From positions 1 through 64,000 of the forward strand of contig NSIM01000001.1 of NCBI GenBank assembly GCA_002737705.1: 64,000 nt of DNA, in the 5' to 3' direction. Below, in pieces: positions 8,701 to 15,939 of the stretch; the stretch's first letter is position 1; every line of letters starts with the position of its first letter. The stretch comes from Flavobacteriales bacterium. GTDB lineage: Bacteria; Bacteroidota; Bacteroidia; NS11-12g; UBA955. A model generated the notes under the pieces. It saw only the letters and a list, made by a program, of their open reading frames with translations. It made no database searches and was not told the origin of the DNA. The position numbers and the translations under genes are program-made.

Positions 8701-9265
8701 TTCCCAAGCTTTTTTGTCCGCTTGCAATAAAACCGGCTTCGGCTGTTTTAGAGGAATCCAATTGTAAAAACTTGGCCAGCGTTGTATAATTGTTTAATAC
8801 AGTTGGCGTTTCTACACCTGGATTTTGGATAGCAAAATAGGTAATTTCCGTTCCCTTTTTTTGTGCTTCATAATGTCCAAAGGAAACGGGTATTTTATTA
8901 TTTTTATAGAGCTCGTCGGTGAGTGATCCAGGTTGAACGGAATTCTGGTAGAGATGAAAATATACCTCTGTTATCGCATTGGGTGAGTTGTTGAAATAGG
9001 TAAGACTTTCATTTCCGTAAAGCACTTCAGCAGAATCATCCAGTGATGCATTGATATTGTAGTATACATCTTGTTGCCAATAGTCTGATGTGGCATTGTG
9101 ATATTTCCAATAATTTTTATTTGTTGGACTGCGATGCGAATTTCCAATGGAGGGTTTTTTATTGTCCAAAAAGGGCTTTTGTCCTTCGTAAAATTGCGCA
9201 AATACAGTATTGAATCCAACAAAAAACCCTAAAATGGATAATCGCATCATCGTTAAAAATCGCAT
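5729..9265 (-). CDS. M1 family metallopeptidase fused to a C-terminal outer-membrane beta-barrel
   Basis: 1178 residues from the chosen start. A signal peptide (about residues 1-24, ending VFAQ) leads into an M1 aminopeptidase-like domain with GMEYP (415-419, the GAMEN-like exopeptidase strand), the zinc site HEVGH (H437, H441) and Glu460 in DEGFTQF. After about residue 630 there are roughly 540 more residues of alternating polar/hydrophobic strands. These include GGLNLRGYSQ, similar to the LRGY strand of Omp85/surface-antigen barrels, and end in RISIDQAF with the terminal Phe of outer-membrane proteins. A surface- or periplasm-facing peptidase anchored by its own barrel is inferred. The ATG at 9265 is chosen over 9307 because it begins the signal peptide and a TATCTTTG box lies 4 nt upstream; ATGs at 9250 and 9247 are also possible. 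Confidence 0.88.
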   Translation of the reverse strand: MRFLTMMRLSILGFFVGFNTVFAQFYEGQKPFLDNKKPSIGNSHRSPTNKNYWKYHNATSDYWQQDVYYNINASLDDSAEVLYGNESLTYFNNSPNAITEVYFHLYQNSVQPGSLTDELYKNNKIPVSFGHYEAQKKGTEITYFAIQNPGVETPTVLNNYTTLAKFLQLDSSKTAEAGFIASGQKSLGNTYLYTINNTIMRVFLPEILKPGDSITFIIRFKTYFDRGTIRRRMKVYDHHGYKHFNGVHWYPRIAVYDRKFTWETAQHLEKEFYGDFGSFDIQLNLPEQYIVEATGLLVNPSDAMPSELRRKLDLSNFKNTPLNTQPSVVIPPSSNRKIWQYHANNVHDFAFTADPSYRIGEVEWNGIKCIALAQENNASAWQQTAQFTANVIATYSRDFGLYEYPKIVCADAADGMEYPMITLDGGTYPGHQALIAHEVGHNWFFGMIGSNETYRAALDEGFTQFLTAWSMRKLSREKQPELRRAFMGYMDDAIEGKDEILETHSDDFHSATGHGGGYRHVYYKTATMLYNLQYYLGDSLFLQCMRNYVSQWKFRHPYIDDFRNSITQSAQTDLTTFFDQWFNTKKSADYGIKSVRMIGPNAKSLNPIQKCIQGKKTLDNPGFYRISIHRKGEMIMPVDLEFLVETKQTDVDQKGILRKKMILYPVTIPVSYFQKQGRLNLDPWIGWGSMRKTYTFDIQMPMKGKLKQLWLDRSGRLADINRIDNVWKHRNEISLDMGNGSNTSYLGVYQWKWRPDLRYNGTNGLLLGGLISGQYAGRKRQLELGAWYAPNKSHHGFLRGQQLKPNEDAVQRMHYRMSFNHKTIGGGDYFARSLFYNGISLNEAGWRMRFGTTEFGMSGKATKRSSQLLNRNSTPFVPFTTDAYLPQTQAFPGYIGTNTRWSEQSNINLLLYIEHNYAGWSHSGSTRIDLRMPSPWSQSQFGFVKMQWNHSQALGKTRLKIRAFAFLGSGKNPSPESILYLDGANPEESFDLAIARDYGMIDYQRKSHISIPEAFGKPQYIMVNGGLNLRGYSQYSAPHSVKKANGDDTVLAFFRGNQGASINATWDLSGLFTWVPNLSIIALKPYLFADAGIIGQPFGQTNTNGKTTLTSVYSGLMADAGFGTSLTIRNWGQLTKSKALNAAKPITLKFDFPLWLNAVQPGDKYMQLRFRISIDQAF

Positions 9266-9269
9266 AAGA

Positions 9270-9277
9270 CAAAGATA
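9270..9277 (-). promoter_or_regulatory. Promoter -7 box for the M1-barrel gene
   Basis: TATCTTTG on the minus strand, 4 nt before the chosen ATG. Confidence 0.7.
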
Positions 9278-9352
9278 AGGCAATTCACAAAATCTATGGG
9301 AAACCATTTAAGGGTATAAATATTTACAAGGGTATTGAATCTTTAGCAGAAA

Positions 9353-9402
9353 ACCATTCACAAAAAAAGCCACCCTGCAAGGTGGCTTTTTTTGTGAATG
9401 GT
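9353..9402. terminator. Rho-independent terminator with 22-bp perfect inverted repeat
   Basis: Two 22-nt arms (9353-9374 and 9381-9402) are perfect reverse complements around the 6-nt loop CTGCAA. The core is GCCACC/GGTGGC, flanked by seven A on the left and seven T on the right, so it reads as a terminator on both strands. It lies just beyond the ompA stop and upstream of the M1-barrel gene, and should end ompA transcription. Confidence 0.92.
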
Positions 9403-9410
9403 AAAAAATA

Positions 9411-11039
9411 TTAATAGGATAATTTGAAGTCTACACGGCGATTTTTGGCTTGACCTAGCTTGGTCTTGTTGTCGGCTATAGGCATTCCTTGACCAAATCC
9501 AACAGTCGTCATACGGGATTCAGAAACACCACCAGCGGAGAGATAGCGTTTAACAGACTCAGCGCGATCGGTGCTTAATTTCTTGTTTGATTCGGGTGTG
9601 CCAACATTATCAGTATTGCCTTGAATTTCAACACTTGATTCTGGGTATTTGTTAAGCAATACAGCCAATTCATCCAAACTCTTGAATGATTCAGGGGTAA
9701 TTTTATCTTTTCCTGTTTCAAAATTGATTCCTTTGGCCGCCAAAGCAATTTTTACAATCACTGCTTTTTCGATTTCAGGACAACCTTTGTTTGCAATCGT
9801 ACCTATAATAGTAGGACATTTGTCGGTATTATTGAATACACCATCACCGTCAGTGTCGGGGCAACCATCACCGGCAATTGGGCCAGCCAATGTTGGGCAT
9901 TTGTCTTTTGCATCTTCCACACCATCATTATCGGTGTCGGGGCAACCACCAAATGCTGGCAAACCAGCAATGGTTGGGCATTTGTCATTATTGTCTGAAA
10001 TACCATCTTGATCCGTATCAGGACAGCCATTGAATTTGGCTTCACCTGCTTGATTTGGGCAAACATCTAATTTGTCCTGAATGCCATCACCATCACTATC
10101 AGGACAGCCCTTATATGCAGCACTTCCTTTTGTATCAGGACATTTGTCATCGGCATCAAGCACGCCATCGCCATCGGAATCTGCAGGACAACCCACGCTG
10201 TCAACATAGCGACGGTATTTGGGTTCTGTTTTTTTACACAAGTCATATTTATTAGGAACGCCATCTTCATCTTCGTCTTTCATCTTCTTCGGACCTGAGC
10301 TCATACCTTCTCCGATGGCATAGGTAACGCCCAGGGCGTGAAGCGCCCAAAGATCATTGGAACGCCATAGTTTGTGTTCGTATATTTTAACGGGATCAGG
10401 TGAGCCACCAAAGGCGCCATCCCACATATCACTCATTGTATACGTGGCTGTAAAACTGTAGCGAAGACCAATTCGTTCAGAAATATAAAAATTAATTCCG
10501 AGTGCACCCTGAACAGCAGCATTAATGTCAGTCATGGACTTCTTCTTGGTTACGTCGGCATAAAATTCATCCTGAACATATGGAGCGGGACCCCATTTGG
10601 TTTGGCTATGGGAGTAGAAACCACCCACACCCAACTGAATGTAAGGTGCAACTTTTGCATCTTCCGAAAGCAAGCTTCCATTGTTAAACTTATAGCGAGC
10701 ACCTACTGTTAGGTCCATAATATTGGCTCGAAAAGATTGCCATTGGTATTCTGTACGCAGGTTCCAATCAGACCATTTGCGAGAAAATCCTAAATCTCCA
10801 AAACTAAAGTTACCCACCATATCCAAGGCTGGATTTAGGTAATAAGCAAAATTGATTTGTCCGCCTTGGTAATCAGGTCTTTTAGAGAAACCGATAGAAG
10901 AACCCATATCACCCAAATACTCACGTATTCCACCACTAAACTCAAGTGAATGAGTACCAGGGGATTGCGCTGTTAAGGGTGCGGTAAAAAGAGATACTGT
11001 AATAGCGAAAAATGTGGATTTAAAGTAGTTTTTATGCAT
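9411..11039 (-). CDS. OmpA family protein with thrombospondin type 3 repeats
   Basis: 542 residues from the ATG at 11039. A signal peptide ends at LTAQS and is followed by an N-terminal beta-rich domain (to about residue 245) resembling an outer-membrane barrel (GIREYLGDMG, LGVGGFYSH, GLRYSFTATYT). Then come six calcium-binding TSP3 repeats (residues about 255-421, pattern DxDxDGxxDxxDxCP) and a C-terminal OmpA peptidoglycan-binding domain (INFETGKDKIT, IQGNTDNVGTPESN, NRRVDFKL). The protein should tether the outer membrane to peptidoglycan. The longer frame to 11075 is rejected because its start falls within the TATATTTG promoter box. A strong palindromic terminator follows the stop. Confidence 0.95.
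   Translation of the reverse strand: MHKNYFKSTFFAITVSLFTAPLTAQSPGTHSLEFSGGIREYLGDMGSSIGFSKRPDYQGGQINFAYYLNPALDMVGNFSFGDLGFSRKWSDWNLRTEYQWQSFRANIMDLTVGARYKFNNGSLLSEDAKVAPYIQLGVGGFYSHSQTKWGPAPYVQDEFYADVTKKKSMTDINAAVQGALGINFYISERIGLRYSFTATYTMSDMWDGAFGGSPDPVKIYEHKLWRSNDLWALHALGVTYAIGEGMSSGPKKMKDEDEDGVPNKYDLCKKTEPKYRRYVDSVGCPADSDGDGVLDADDKCPDTKGSAAYKGCPDSDGDGIQDKLDVCPNQAGEAKFNGCPDTDQDGISDNNDKCPTIAGLPAFGGCPDTDNDGVEDAKDKCPTLAGPIAGDGCPDTDGDGVFNNTDKCPTIIGTIANKGCPEIEKAVIVKIALAAKGINFETGKDKITPESFKSLDELAVLLNKYPESSVEIQGNTDNVGTPESNKKLSTDRAESVKRYLSAGGVSESRMTTVGFGQGMPIADNKTKLGQAKNRRVDFKLSY
9777..10277 (-). repeat. TSP3 repeat region within the OmpA-family gene
   Basis: Six tandem copies encoding D-x-D-x-D-G-x-x-D-x-x-D-x-C-P type units separated by short linkers ending in GCPD. 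The DNA shows diverged direct repeats of about 75 nt (recurrent ggcatttgtc and tcggggcaacc on the plus strand). Confidence 0.9.
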
Positions 11040-11072
11040 AGTAGTGACTTGGTTATTGTGAAGTGTAGTTAA

Positions 11073-11080
11073 CAAATATA
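11073..11080 (-). promoter_or_regulatory. Promoter -7 box for the OmpA-family gene
   Basis: TATATTTG on the minus strand, 33 nt before the ATG at 11039, leaving a real leader unlike most genes here. Confidence 0.65.
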
Positions 11081-11159
11081 GGGATGAGTCACAAAAAAAA
11101 AAGAGTTTGTTTAATTTTTTTTTCTTTTTTTAGTTTTAATTTTGATAAATGCGAAGTTA

Positions 11160-11654
11160 TTAATTGTAAACACTCAAAGCATTGCCGGAACGTTGGATTG
11201 TGTATTGTCCTAATCGGCCCCGAGCTTCGCCTTCTGTTGGATAACCACCAAAAGTATATTTTGATTGGCAGCAAGGGAGAAATTCACGGGGACCCTGACT
11301 TCCACATCGAAGTTGAATCGAAATAGAATCTGCCCATATTTTTGAACAGGCCTTCGTTGGCTCAAAAGCACAACCCCTTTCAAAGGCGTACCAATTGTCA
11401 TCGTAATCGTGAATCACCAAAACCCCTTTAATGCCACCTTCAAAATACGAATAGCTTCCAGGATTGACTAAATGCATATACGAAGGAAGATTAAGGTCAA
11501 TATTTATAGAAACAATACCCATAGGAATTTTTTTTGTAGCAGACTGGTTTGAGTCACATGACGCCCCAAAAATGGTCCACAAAAAGCATACAATAATCAA
11601 GATCCCCCAAACACCCATTGGGTAGGATTTGTCTCCTAGTTTCCTCTGATGCAT
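11160..11654 (-). CDS. Small lipoprotein with Rieske-like C-terminal region
   Basis: 164 residues. The N-terminus has a hydrophobic segment ending FGASC, a plausible lipobox with Cys33. The rest resembles the Bacteroidota lipoproteins with a Rieske-like fold: LVIHDYDDNWYAFERGCAFEP, a second Cys pair region near RCGSQG, then CCQSKYTFGGYPTEGEARGRL (segments given separately in the protein), matching the usual C-x-x-S-x-F-x-x-x-x-G...GPA-x-x-PL pattern. The Cys/His ligand pairs of a true Rieske cluster (CxH...CxxH) are not intact, since no His follows either cysteine in place, so it may not bind [2Fe-2S]. It is 44 bp downstream of the 3-hydroxyacyl-CoA dehydrogenase gene on the same strand. An alternative start is the ATG at 11618. 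Confidence 0.6.
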   Translation of the reverse strand: MHQRKLGDKSYPMGVWGILIIVCFLWTIFGASCDSNQSATKKIPMGIVSINIDLNLPSYMHLVNPGSYSYFEGGIKGVLVIHDYDDNWYAFERGCAFEPTKACSKIWADSISIQLRCGSQGPREFLPCCQSKYTFGGYPTEGEARGRLGQYTIQRSGNALSVYN

Positions 11655-11698
11655 AGACTTATTTTTTGTTTTTTTAGCAGCAATTTATCAGTATTGCA

Positions 11699-12541
11699 TC
11701 ATGGGTAGTGGTAAAAACCGTGTTTGGTTTTTCGCCCGTGATGCCCTGCATTCACTTTTTGTTGCTGGATGCGGTTGGGTTGAAATTTGGCATCAAAATG
11801 AAACTGTTGAAATAGAGAACTCGTCACGGCAAAATTTGTATCTACACCAATAAGATCCATGAGTTTAAAGGGACCCATTTTAAATCCTGTTTGCTCCATT
11901 AGCAAATCAATACTTTCAATTCCTGCGACATTCTCTTCCAAAATCTTGAGAGATTCCACATAGTAGTGTCGGGCTACGCGGTTAACAATAAACCCGGGTG
12001 AATCAGCTACCAATACTGCGGTTTTCCCTAGAGATTTTGCCCATTGTATGGATTTTTGGGTAATCTCAGGGTCTGTACTAGAGCCCGGGATAATTTCCAC
12101 CAATTTCATAATGTGCGCTGGATTAAAAAAGTGAATCCCCACTATGCGTTCGGCATGTTTTAATGGGGCAGCAATTTGGGTAATGGGAATGCTGGAAGTA
12201 TTTGTTGCAAAAATGCTTTGTAGGGAATTTATACTTTCCAGATAAAGAAATAATGCTTGTTTGCTTTCTATATTTTCTTGAATGGCTTCTATGATCAATT
12301 CGGCTTTTAAGTCTTCTCTATTCTCGGTAATTTTCAGCAAGGACAAAGCCTTTTCAGTCATTTTTTGTGATGACTTTCCCTTGTCTACCGACAACTGCAA
12401 TTGCTCTTTGATATACTGTAAACCGTTTTTTAATGCAGTAGCATGCACATCGAAAAGCAGGGTTGTATATCCAGATTGAATGCATGCTAGCGCAATGCCA
12501 GAACCCATAACACCTGCTCCAATAACAGCGACGTTCTTCAT
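11699..12541 (-). CDS. 3-hydroxyacyl-CoA dehydrogenase family protein
   Basis: 280-residue cytoplasmic NAD(P)-dependent enzyme. The N-terminal Rossmann motif is VIGAGVMGSGIA and the family signature is seen in FATNTSSIPIT, HFFNPAHIMKLVEIIPG and DSPGFIVNRVARHYY. The size is that of 3-hydroxybutyryl-CoA dehydrogenase (oxidation of short 3-hydroxyacyl-CoA; fatty-acid or butanoate metabolism), not the multifunctional FadB. The C-terminal domain retains GPFKLMDLIGVD. A TATCTTTG box is 4 nt before the ATG, so it starts its own transcript downstream of the LytM gene. Confidence 0.93.
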   Translation of the reverse strand: MKNVAVIGAGVMGSGIALACIQSGYTTLLFDVHATALKNGLQYIKEQLQLSVDKGKSSQKMTEKALSLLKITENREDLKAELIIEAIQENIESKQALFLYLESINSLQSIFATNTSSIPITQIAAPLKHAERIVGIHFFNPAHIMKLVEIIPGSSTDPEITQKSIQWAKSLGKTAVLVADSPGFIVNRVARHYYVESLKILEENVAGIESIDLLMEQTGFKMGPFKLMDLIGVDTNFAVTSSLFQQFHFDAKFQPNRIQQQKVNAGHHGRKTKHGFYHYP

Positions 12542-12545
12542 ATTT

Positions 12546-12553
12546 CAAAGATA
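12546..12553 (-). promoter_or_regulatory. Promoter -7 box for the 3-hydroxyacyl-CoA dehydrogenase gene
   Basis: TATCTTTG on the minus strand, 4 nt before the ATG. Confidence 0.7.
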
Positions 12554-12569
12554 AGGATTTTGTTTTTGC

Positions 12570-13841
12570 TTAATGATTGCGAAGCCAACGTTCGGGATTT
12601 TGTTTTTCTTGGCCATGCCATACTTGAAATTGTAAAACAGACTTGTCTTCTTCGTCGGTCATAACTTTTCCAAGATGTTGTTGTGTTCGGATAAGTTGTC
12701 CTTTCTGAACGACCACCAATGAAAGTCTTGAATAGACCGTAAAATACTCTCCATGATTCACCAATACTGCTTGACCCTGACCTGGGATAGAAAGGATGGC
12801 GCTAACAGTACCTTCAAATACCGCACTGGCCATTGCACCCTTTTGTGAAGTTATATCTATTCCGTTGTTAACCGTTGTAATACCTGCCAAATCTGGATGT
12901 TCATGCACTCCAAAAGTTTGCGATATAAACCCTTTTTCGAGGGGCCATGGCAATGATCCAATGTTTTTTGAAAATGCACCACCAATTATTTTTGATGAAA
13001 TTTTTGGCAGAGTCTCTTTGGTGGCTCCTGCATTTTTTTGTTCGGAAGTCTTTTCTTTTTTTTCGGTTTTTACTTTTGATGCGCTCGCCTCGGCTCTAGC
13101 CATTCGCTTTCGTTCAGCGTCAATTTCTTTGGCAATCAAGCGGCTGATTTCATTGTTTAATTTCGAAATAGCGCGCTCATTTTCACGAATGTGTTCACGC
13201 AATTCTTTCTCTCTCCCACTCAATTCGCCCAAGAGTATTTGCTTGGAATGTTTATCGGTTTCCAATTCCTTAGACTCTTGTTTGTTTTCGCCCATTAATT
13301 CAGATTTGTCGCGTTTTACAAATTCGAGCTGTTTTATAATTTTTGCCAATGCGGTGGCCTGGGCCAAAATAGTGGTGATTTGAAATGAGCGATAGCCCGA
13401 TATTTTTCTTAAATATTTCCATCTTCTCATCGCCTGCGAAATAGATTGAGATGAAAAAACAAACGATATTTCGCGCCCACTTTTTCGTGTTTTGTAGGCT
13501 TTTATAAGGGTTTTGTGCAGTATTAATTTCTGCTGGTCATATTCATGTTTTAGGCTGTCATTGTATTTTTGTTTTTGGACCAATTCATAGTTTACAGTTC
13601 GTATTTCTATTCCAAGACTGTGAATTAAAACCTGTCTTTGATGAATGATTTGATTGAGGGAATTGAGTTTATGGATGGTAATTTTTTTCTCTTTTTGTGT
13701 AGTTGTGAGAATTCTTTTTTGCTCAGAAATCTCGCGTTGCATTTTTTTTCTGCTGGTCTCTAATTGTTTTCTAGATTGAGCAGAAATGGGCGTCCAGTGG
13801 AGCCCCAAAACAACGAAAAAGAGTATAGATAAATACTTCAA
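12570..13841 (-). CDS. EnvC-like coiled-coil protein with degenerate M23/LytM domain
   Basis: 423 residues: signal peptide (ending PISAQ), long coiled coil (about 25-270, rich in K/E/Q) and a C-terminal LytM domain from about 298. The zinc-binding residues of M23 peptidases are lost: the HxxxD motif reads NNGID (N325, D329) and the HxH motif region reads VLQF. Like EnvC and NlpD, it is therefore probably a non-catalytic activator of cell-wall amidases at division. The start is TTG at 13841, whose TTGA overlaps the TGA stop of DUF4292, so translation is probably coupled. It is the last gene of the flippase-dut-nucleotidyltransferase-TPR-DUF4292 operon. Confidence 0.9.
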   Translation of the reverse strand: MKYLSILFFVVLGLHWTPISAQSRKQLETSRKKMQREISEQKRILTTTQKEKKITIHKLNSLNQIIHQRQVLIHSLGIEIRTVNYELVQKQKYNDSLKHEYDQQKLILHKTLIKAYKTRKSGREISFVFSSQSISQAMRRWKYLRKISGYRSFQITTILAQATALAKIIKQLEFVKRDKSELMGENKQESKELETDKHSKQILLGELSGREKELREHIRENERAISKLNNEISRLIAKEIDAERKRMARAEASASKVKTEKKEKTSEQKNAGATKETLPKISSKIIGGAFSKNIGSLPWPLEKGFISQTFGVHEHPDLAGITTVNNGIDITSQKGAMASAVFEGTVSAILSIPGQGQAVLVNHGEYFTVYSRLSLVVVQKGQLIRTQQHLGKVMTDEEDKSVLQFQVWHGQEKQNPERWLRNH

Positions 13842-14644
13842 TGTTGGTCTATTTTCACTTTGTTATAGTTACTTCCTACGCTGAAAGGATACGAAGGTAT
13901 AGCTTCGCCATGAAGGGTTTTTAACGACATTGTTAGGTGTGCATTTTCTTGCTCACTTTTGATTGCCAACTCAATTGTATAGGGAATTTGTGATGGTGGA
14001 ACAAAATCAGCCCAACCGCTATTATTAATTGTGATACTTGATGTATTTGTTTCAGAAACGATCAATGATTGTAGTATGTGCATTAACATATTTCCTTTCG
14101 GAGTTTTTGGTTGGCCAACGGTGCTTTGCATGGTAAATCGATCAATCTTGCACAAATATATTTTTTCACTCAAATTTTGGCTGAAAGAATCGGCAGAATC
14201 TGTGAAAGATTGGCCCAAAAAAAGTTGTTGAAATTCATGAAGTCCAAATGGAATACCCAGTATATTGGCGATGGTTGATTTGGGTAATTCATAGTAATTT
14301 TTGTTGAATAAGTCCAATACTTTTAGGGTGTCATTTACCATGACTCCTTTTAGTATTTGTATTCCCATCACCGCACTTACACTAAACCAAAGAATGCTGT
14401 CTCGTTTCATTCTGATGCTAAGATCTCCCTCCATTTTTTCGTTTTTTCGTTCAAGCCACAGGCCATACCTTGCCGTGGCATTTTCCCAACGCACAAAGTC
14501 TTGATCAATGGGTATTTTTTTATTGGCTTGGTTTTTTATTGGCAAGTCACCCATAGATTGGGCAAAGGCCCAAAAGGGGTGAAAAAAAAATACCATTGTC
14601 AAAACAGAAATTTGGCTGCGTATTTTGGAGTGGTTTCTTTTCAT
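13838..14644 (-). CDS. DUF4292 family protein
   Basis: 268 residues. An N-terminal hydrophobic signal ends near FWAFAQS, then comes the conserved region LSIRMKRDSILWFSVSAVMGIQILKGVM followed by NDTLKVLDLFNKNYYE (read as two segments), typical of DUF4292. The fold of this family is thought to resemble the LolA/LolB beta half-barrel (general knowledge, not tested here), which would suit binding of a lipid or lipoprotein. Members usually carry a lipobox Cys; none is present here, so this copy looks periplasmic rather than lipid-anchored. Four bases separate it from the TPR gene and it overlaps the LytM gene by 3-4 bases. Confidence 0.8.
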   Translation of the reverse strand: MKRNHSKIRSQISVLTMVFFFHPFWAFAQSMGDLPIKNQANKKIPIDQDFVRWENATARYGLWLERKNEKMEGDLSIRMKRDSILWFSVSAVMGIQILKGVMVNDTLKVLDLFNKNYYELPKSTIANILGIPFGLHEFQQLFLGQSFTDSADSFSQNLSEKIYLCKIDRFTMQSTVGQPKTPKGNMLMHILQSLIVSETNTSSITINNSGWADFVPPSQIPYTIELAIKSEQENAHLTMSLKTLHGEAIPSYPFSVGSNYNKVKIDQH

Positions 14645-14647
14645 GGC

Positions 14648-15892
14648 TTAGTTCTGTGGCAAAACAATATCCAAATCGCGTGCCCTTTTTTTTAATTTGT
14701 CTGCAATGGCCGTATTGCCCGTTTTTTCAGCGGTTTCAATGGCAAAGGAATAATCGTTTTCGTACAAATCGGTACGCAAAGGATCGCTTAAAATCAAATG
14801 GTTCCAATTTTTCCATGCCTCACCCCAAAGACCCAGTTTTGTTTGGTTGAGCGCTATTAATCGTGTAAATTCTAGGCGCATGAAAGTGTTATTGTCTACA
14901 TTGAAATTTTTAGTTAACAATGCAAGAGATTTTGTGTATTCAGCAATAAGGTATTCTTTGTAAGCTTCGATCAAAGCCTCTCCCGAAAAAACCGCAGCTT
15001 GTGTTTCTATCGAATCGAGTTGTGCTTGCATTTCGAGGATATTCATTATTCCAGCGGCTTTTTTAAACAATGTGTAGTTGCGGGCAAGTCGGGTTTTAGC
15101 ACCCAGTGGTTTTATCGATTCAGTAGAATTGACTTTCCGTCGTTTATTGAACTGACTTTGCAATAATTGCCCCTCTTCCCAAACCAGGATATCAGCTGAA
15201 AGGGGCTTATTTTGTAGACGTAATCCTTCGCTTTTGTATTTTACAATCAATGCTGAAAGACCAAAATGCATTGCCCATGTATCGCAAAAGCGGATTAAAT
15301 TTTCAGCTTGTTCAACCAATTTTTCTTGTCCGTTTTGGATGCTTTCGTTGCAATGTTTTAGATAACCCTCAGCCGCCTTTTCATGAAGTGTCCAAGAATG
15401 CGGATTCCGATGAACCAATTCTACAAACGCAATTGTCGCCTCTTCCCATTGGTTATTATCGGTTAAAAGTGTAGCGTAATGGAATAAAAAATCCTGATTT
15501 TCGGGCTCAATACTCACTGCCTCACTACTAAAATAAATAGCCAAATCATAGTCTTTTTTGTGTCTACTGAGTGTTGTCTTGAAAAGAGAATTGGCAGTAT
15601 CGTCTTTTTGAACTTGATAGTCTAGTGCTGCGATACAAGACAAACGAAAATAGGCGGCACCAAGAAAAGAGGGGGCTGAAATAGTTTCATCTGCTTTATC
15701 TATAAGCGATTGAAAGTTCTTGGCTGCAGTTGAAAAGTGTCTATTTTGGTAATGGTTTTCGGCTGTGTAATAGTCATGAAGGATTGATTCTGGCCCTGGG
15801 GTTTCATTTGCTTGATTCCACTGCCCAGTTTGGGCTTTGCTTGCCAAAGCAGTAAAAACAAAAACAAGGGCTAGCACATAGAACTTAGACAT
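14648..15892 (-). CDS. Tetratricopeptide repeat protein, exported
   Basis: 414 residues from the ATG at 15892, which begins a clear signal peptide (MSKFYVLALVFVFTALASKA). The frame extends to 16057, but that part runs into the nucleotidyltransferase gene region and lacks signal character. The body is alpha-helical with TPR-like units such as AAKNFQSLIDKADET, DLAIYFSSEAVSIEPENQDF and EATIAFVELVHRNPHSW. It is likely a periplasmic scaffold. It sits in the conserved envelope operon between a sugar nucleotidyltransferase and DUF4292; no enzymatic motif is visible. Confidence 0.85.
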   Translation of the reverse strand: MSKFYVLALVFVFTALASKAQTGQWNQANETPGPESILHDYYTAENHYQNRHFSTAAKNFQSLIDKADETISAPSFLGAAYFRLSCIAALDYQVQKDDTANSLFKTTLSRHKKDYDLAIYFSSEAVSIEPENQDFLFHYATLLTDNNQWEEATIAFVELVHRNPHSWTLHEKAAEGYLKHCNESIQNGQEKLVEQAENLIRFCDTWAMHFGLSALIVKYKSEGLRLQNKPLSADILVWEEGQLLQSQFNKRRKVNSTESIKPLGAKTRLARNYTLFKKAAGIMNILEMQAQLDSIETQAAVFSGEALIEAYKEYLIAEYTKSLALLTKNFNVDNNTFMRLEFTRLIALNQTKLGLWGEAWKNWNHLILSDPLRTDLYENDYSFAIETAEKTGNTAIADKLKKRARDLDIVLPQN

Positions 15893-15939
15893 TGGTGAAT
15901 GCAAAATCCTTTCCAATATTTGTAAGTGGGTATTTTTAA

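Noticed and set aside
12796-13383. 195-codon plus-strand ORF opposite the LytM gene
   Set aside because: Arises from the Lys/Glu/Gln-rich coiled coil read antisense; no promoter box or family.
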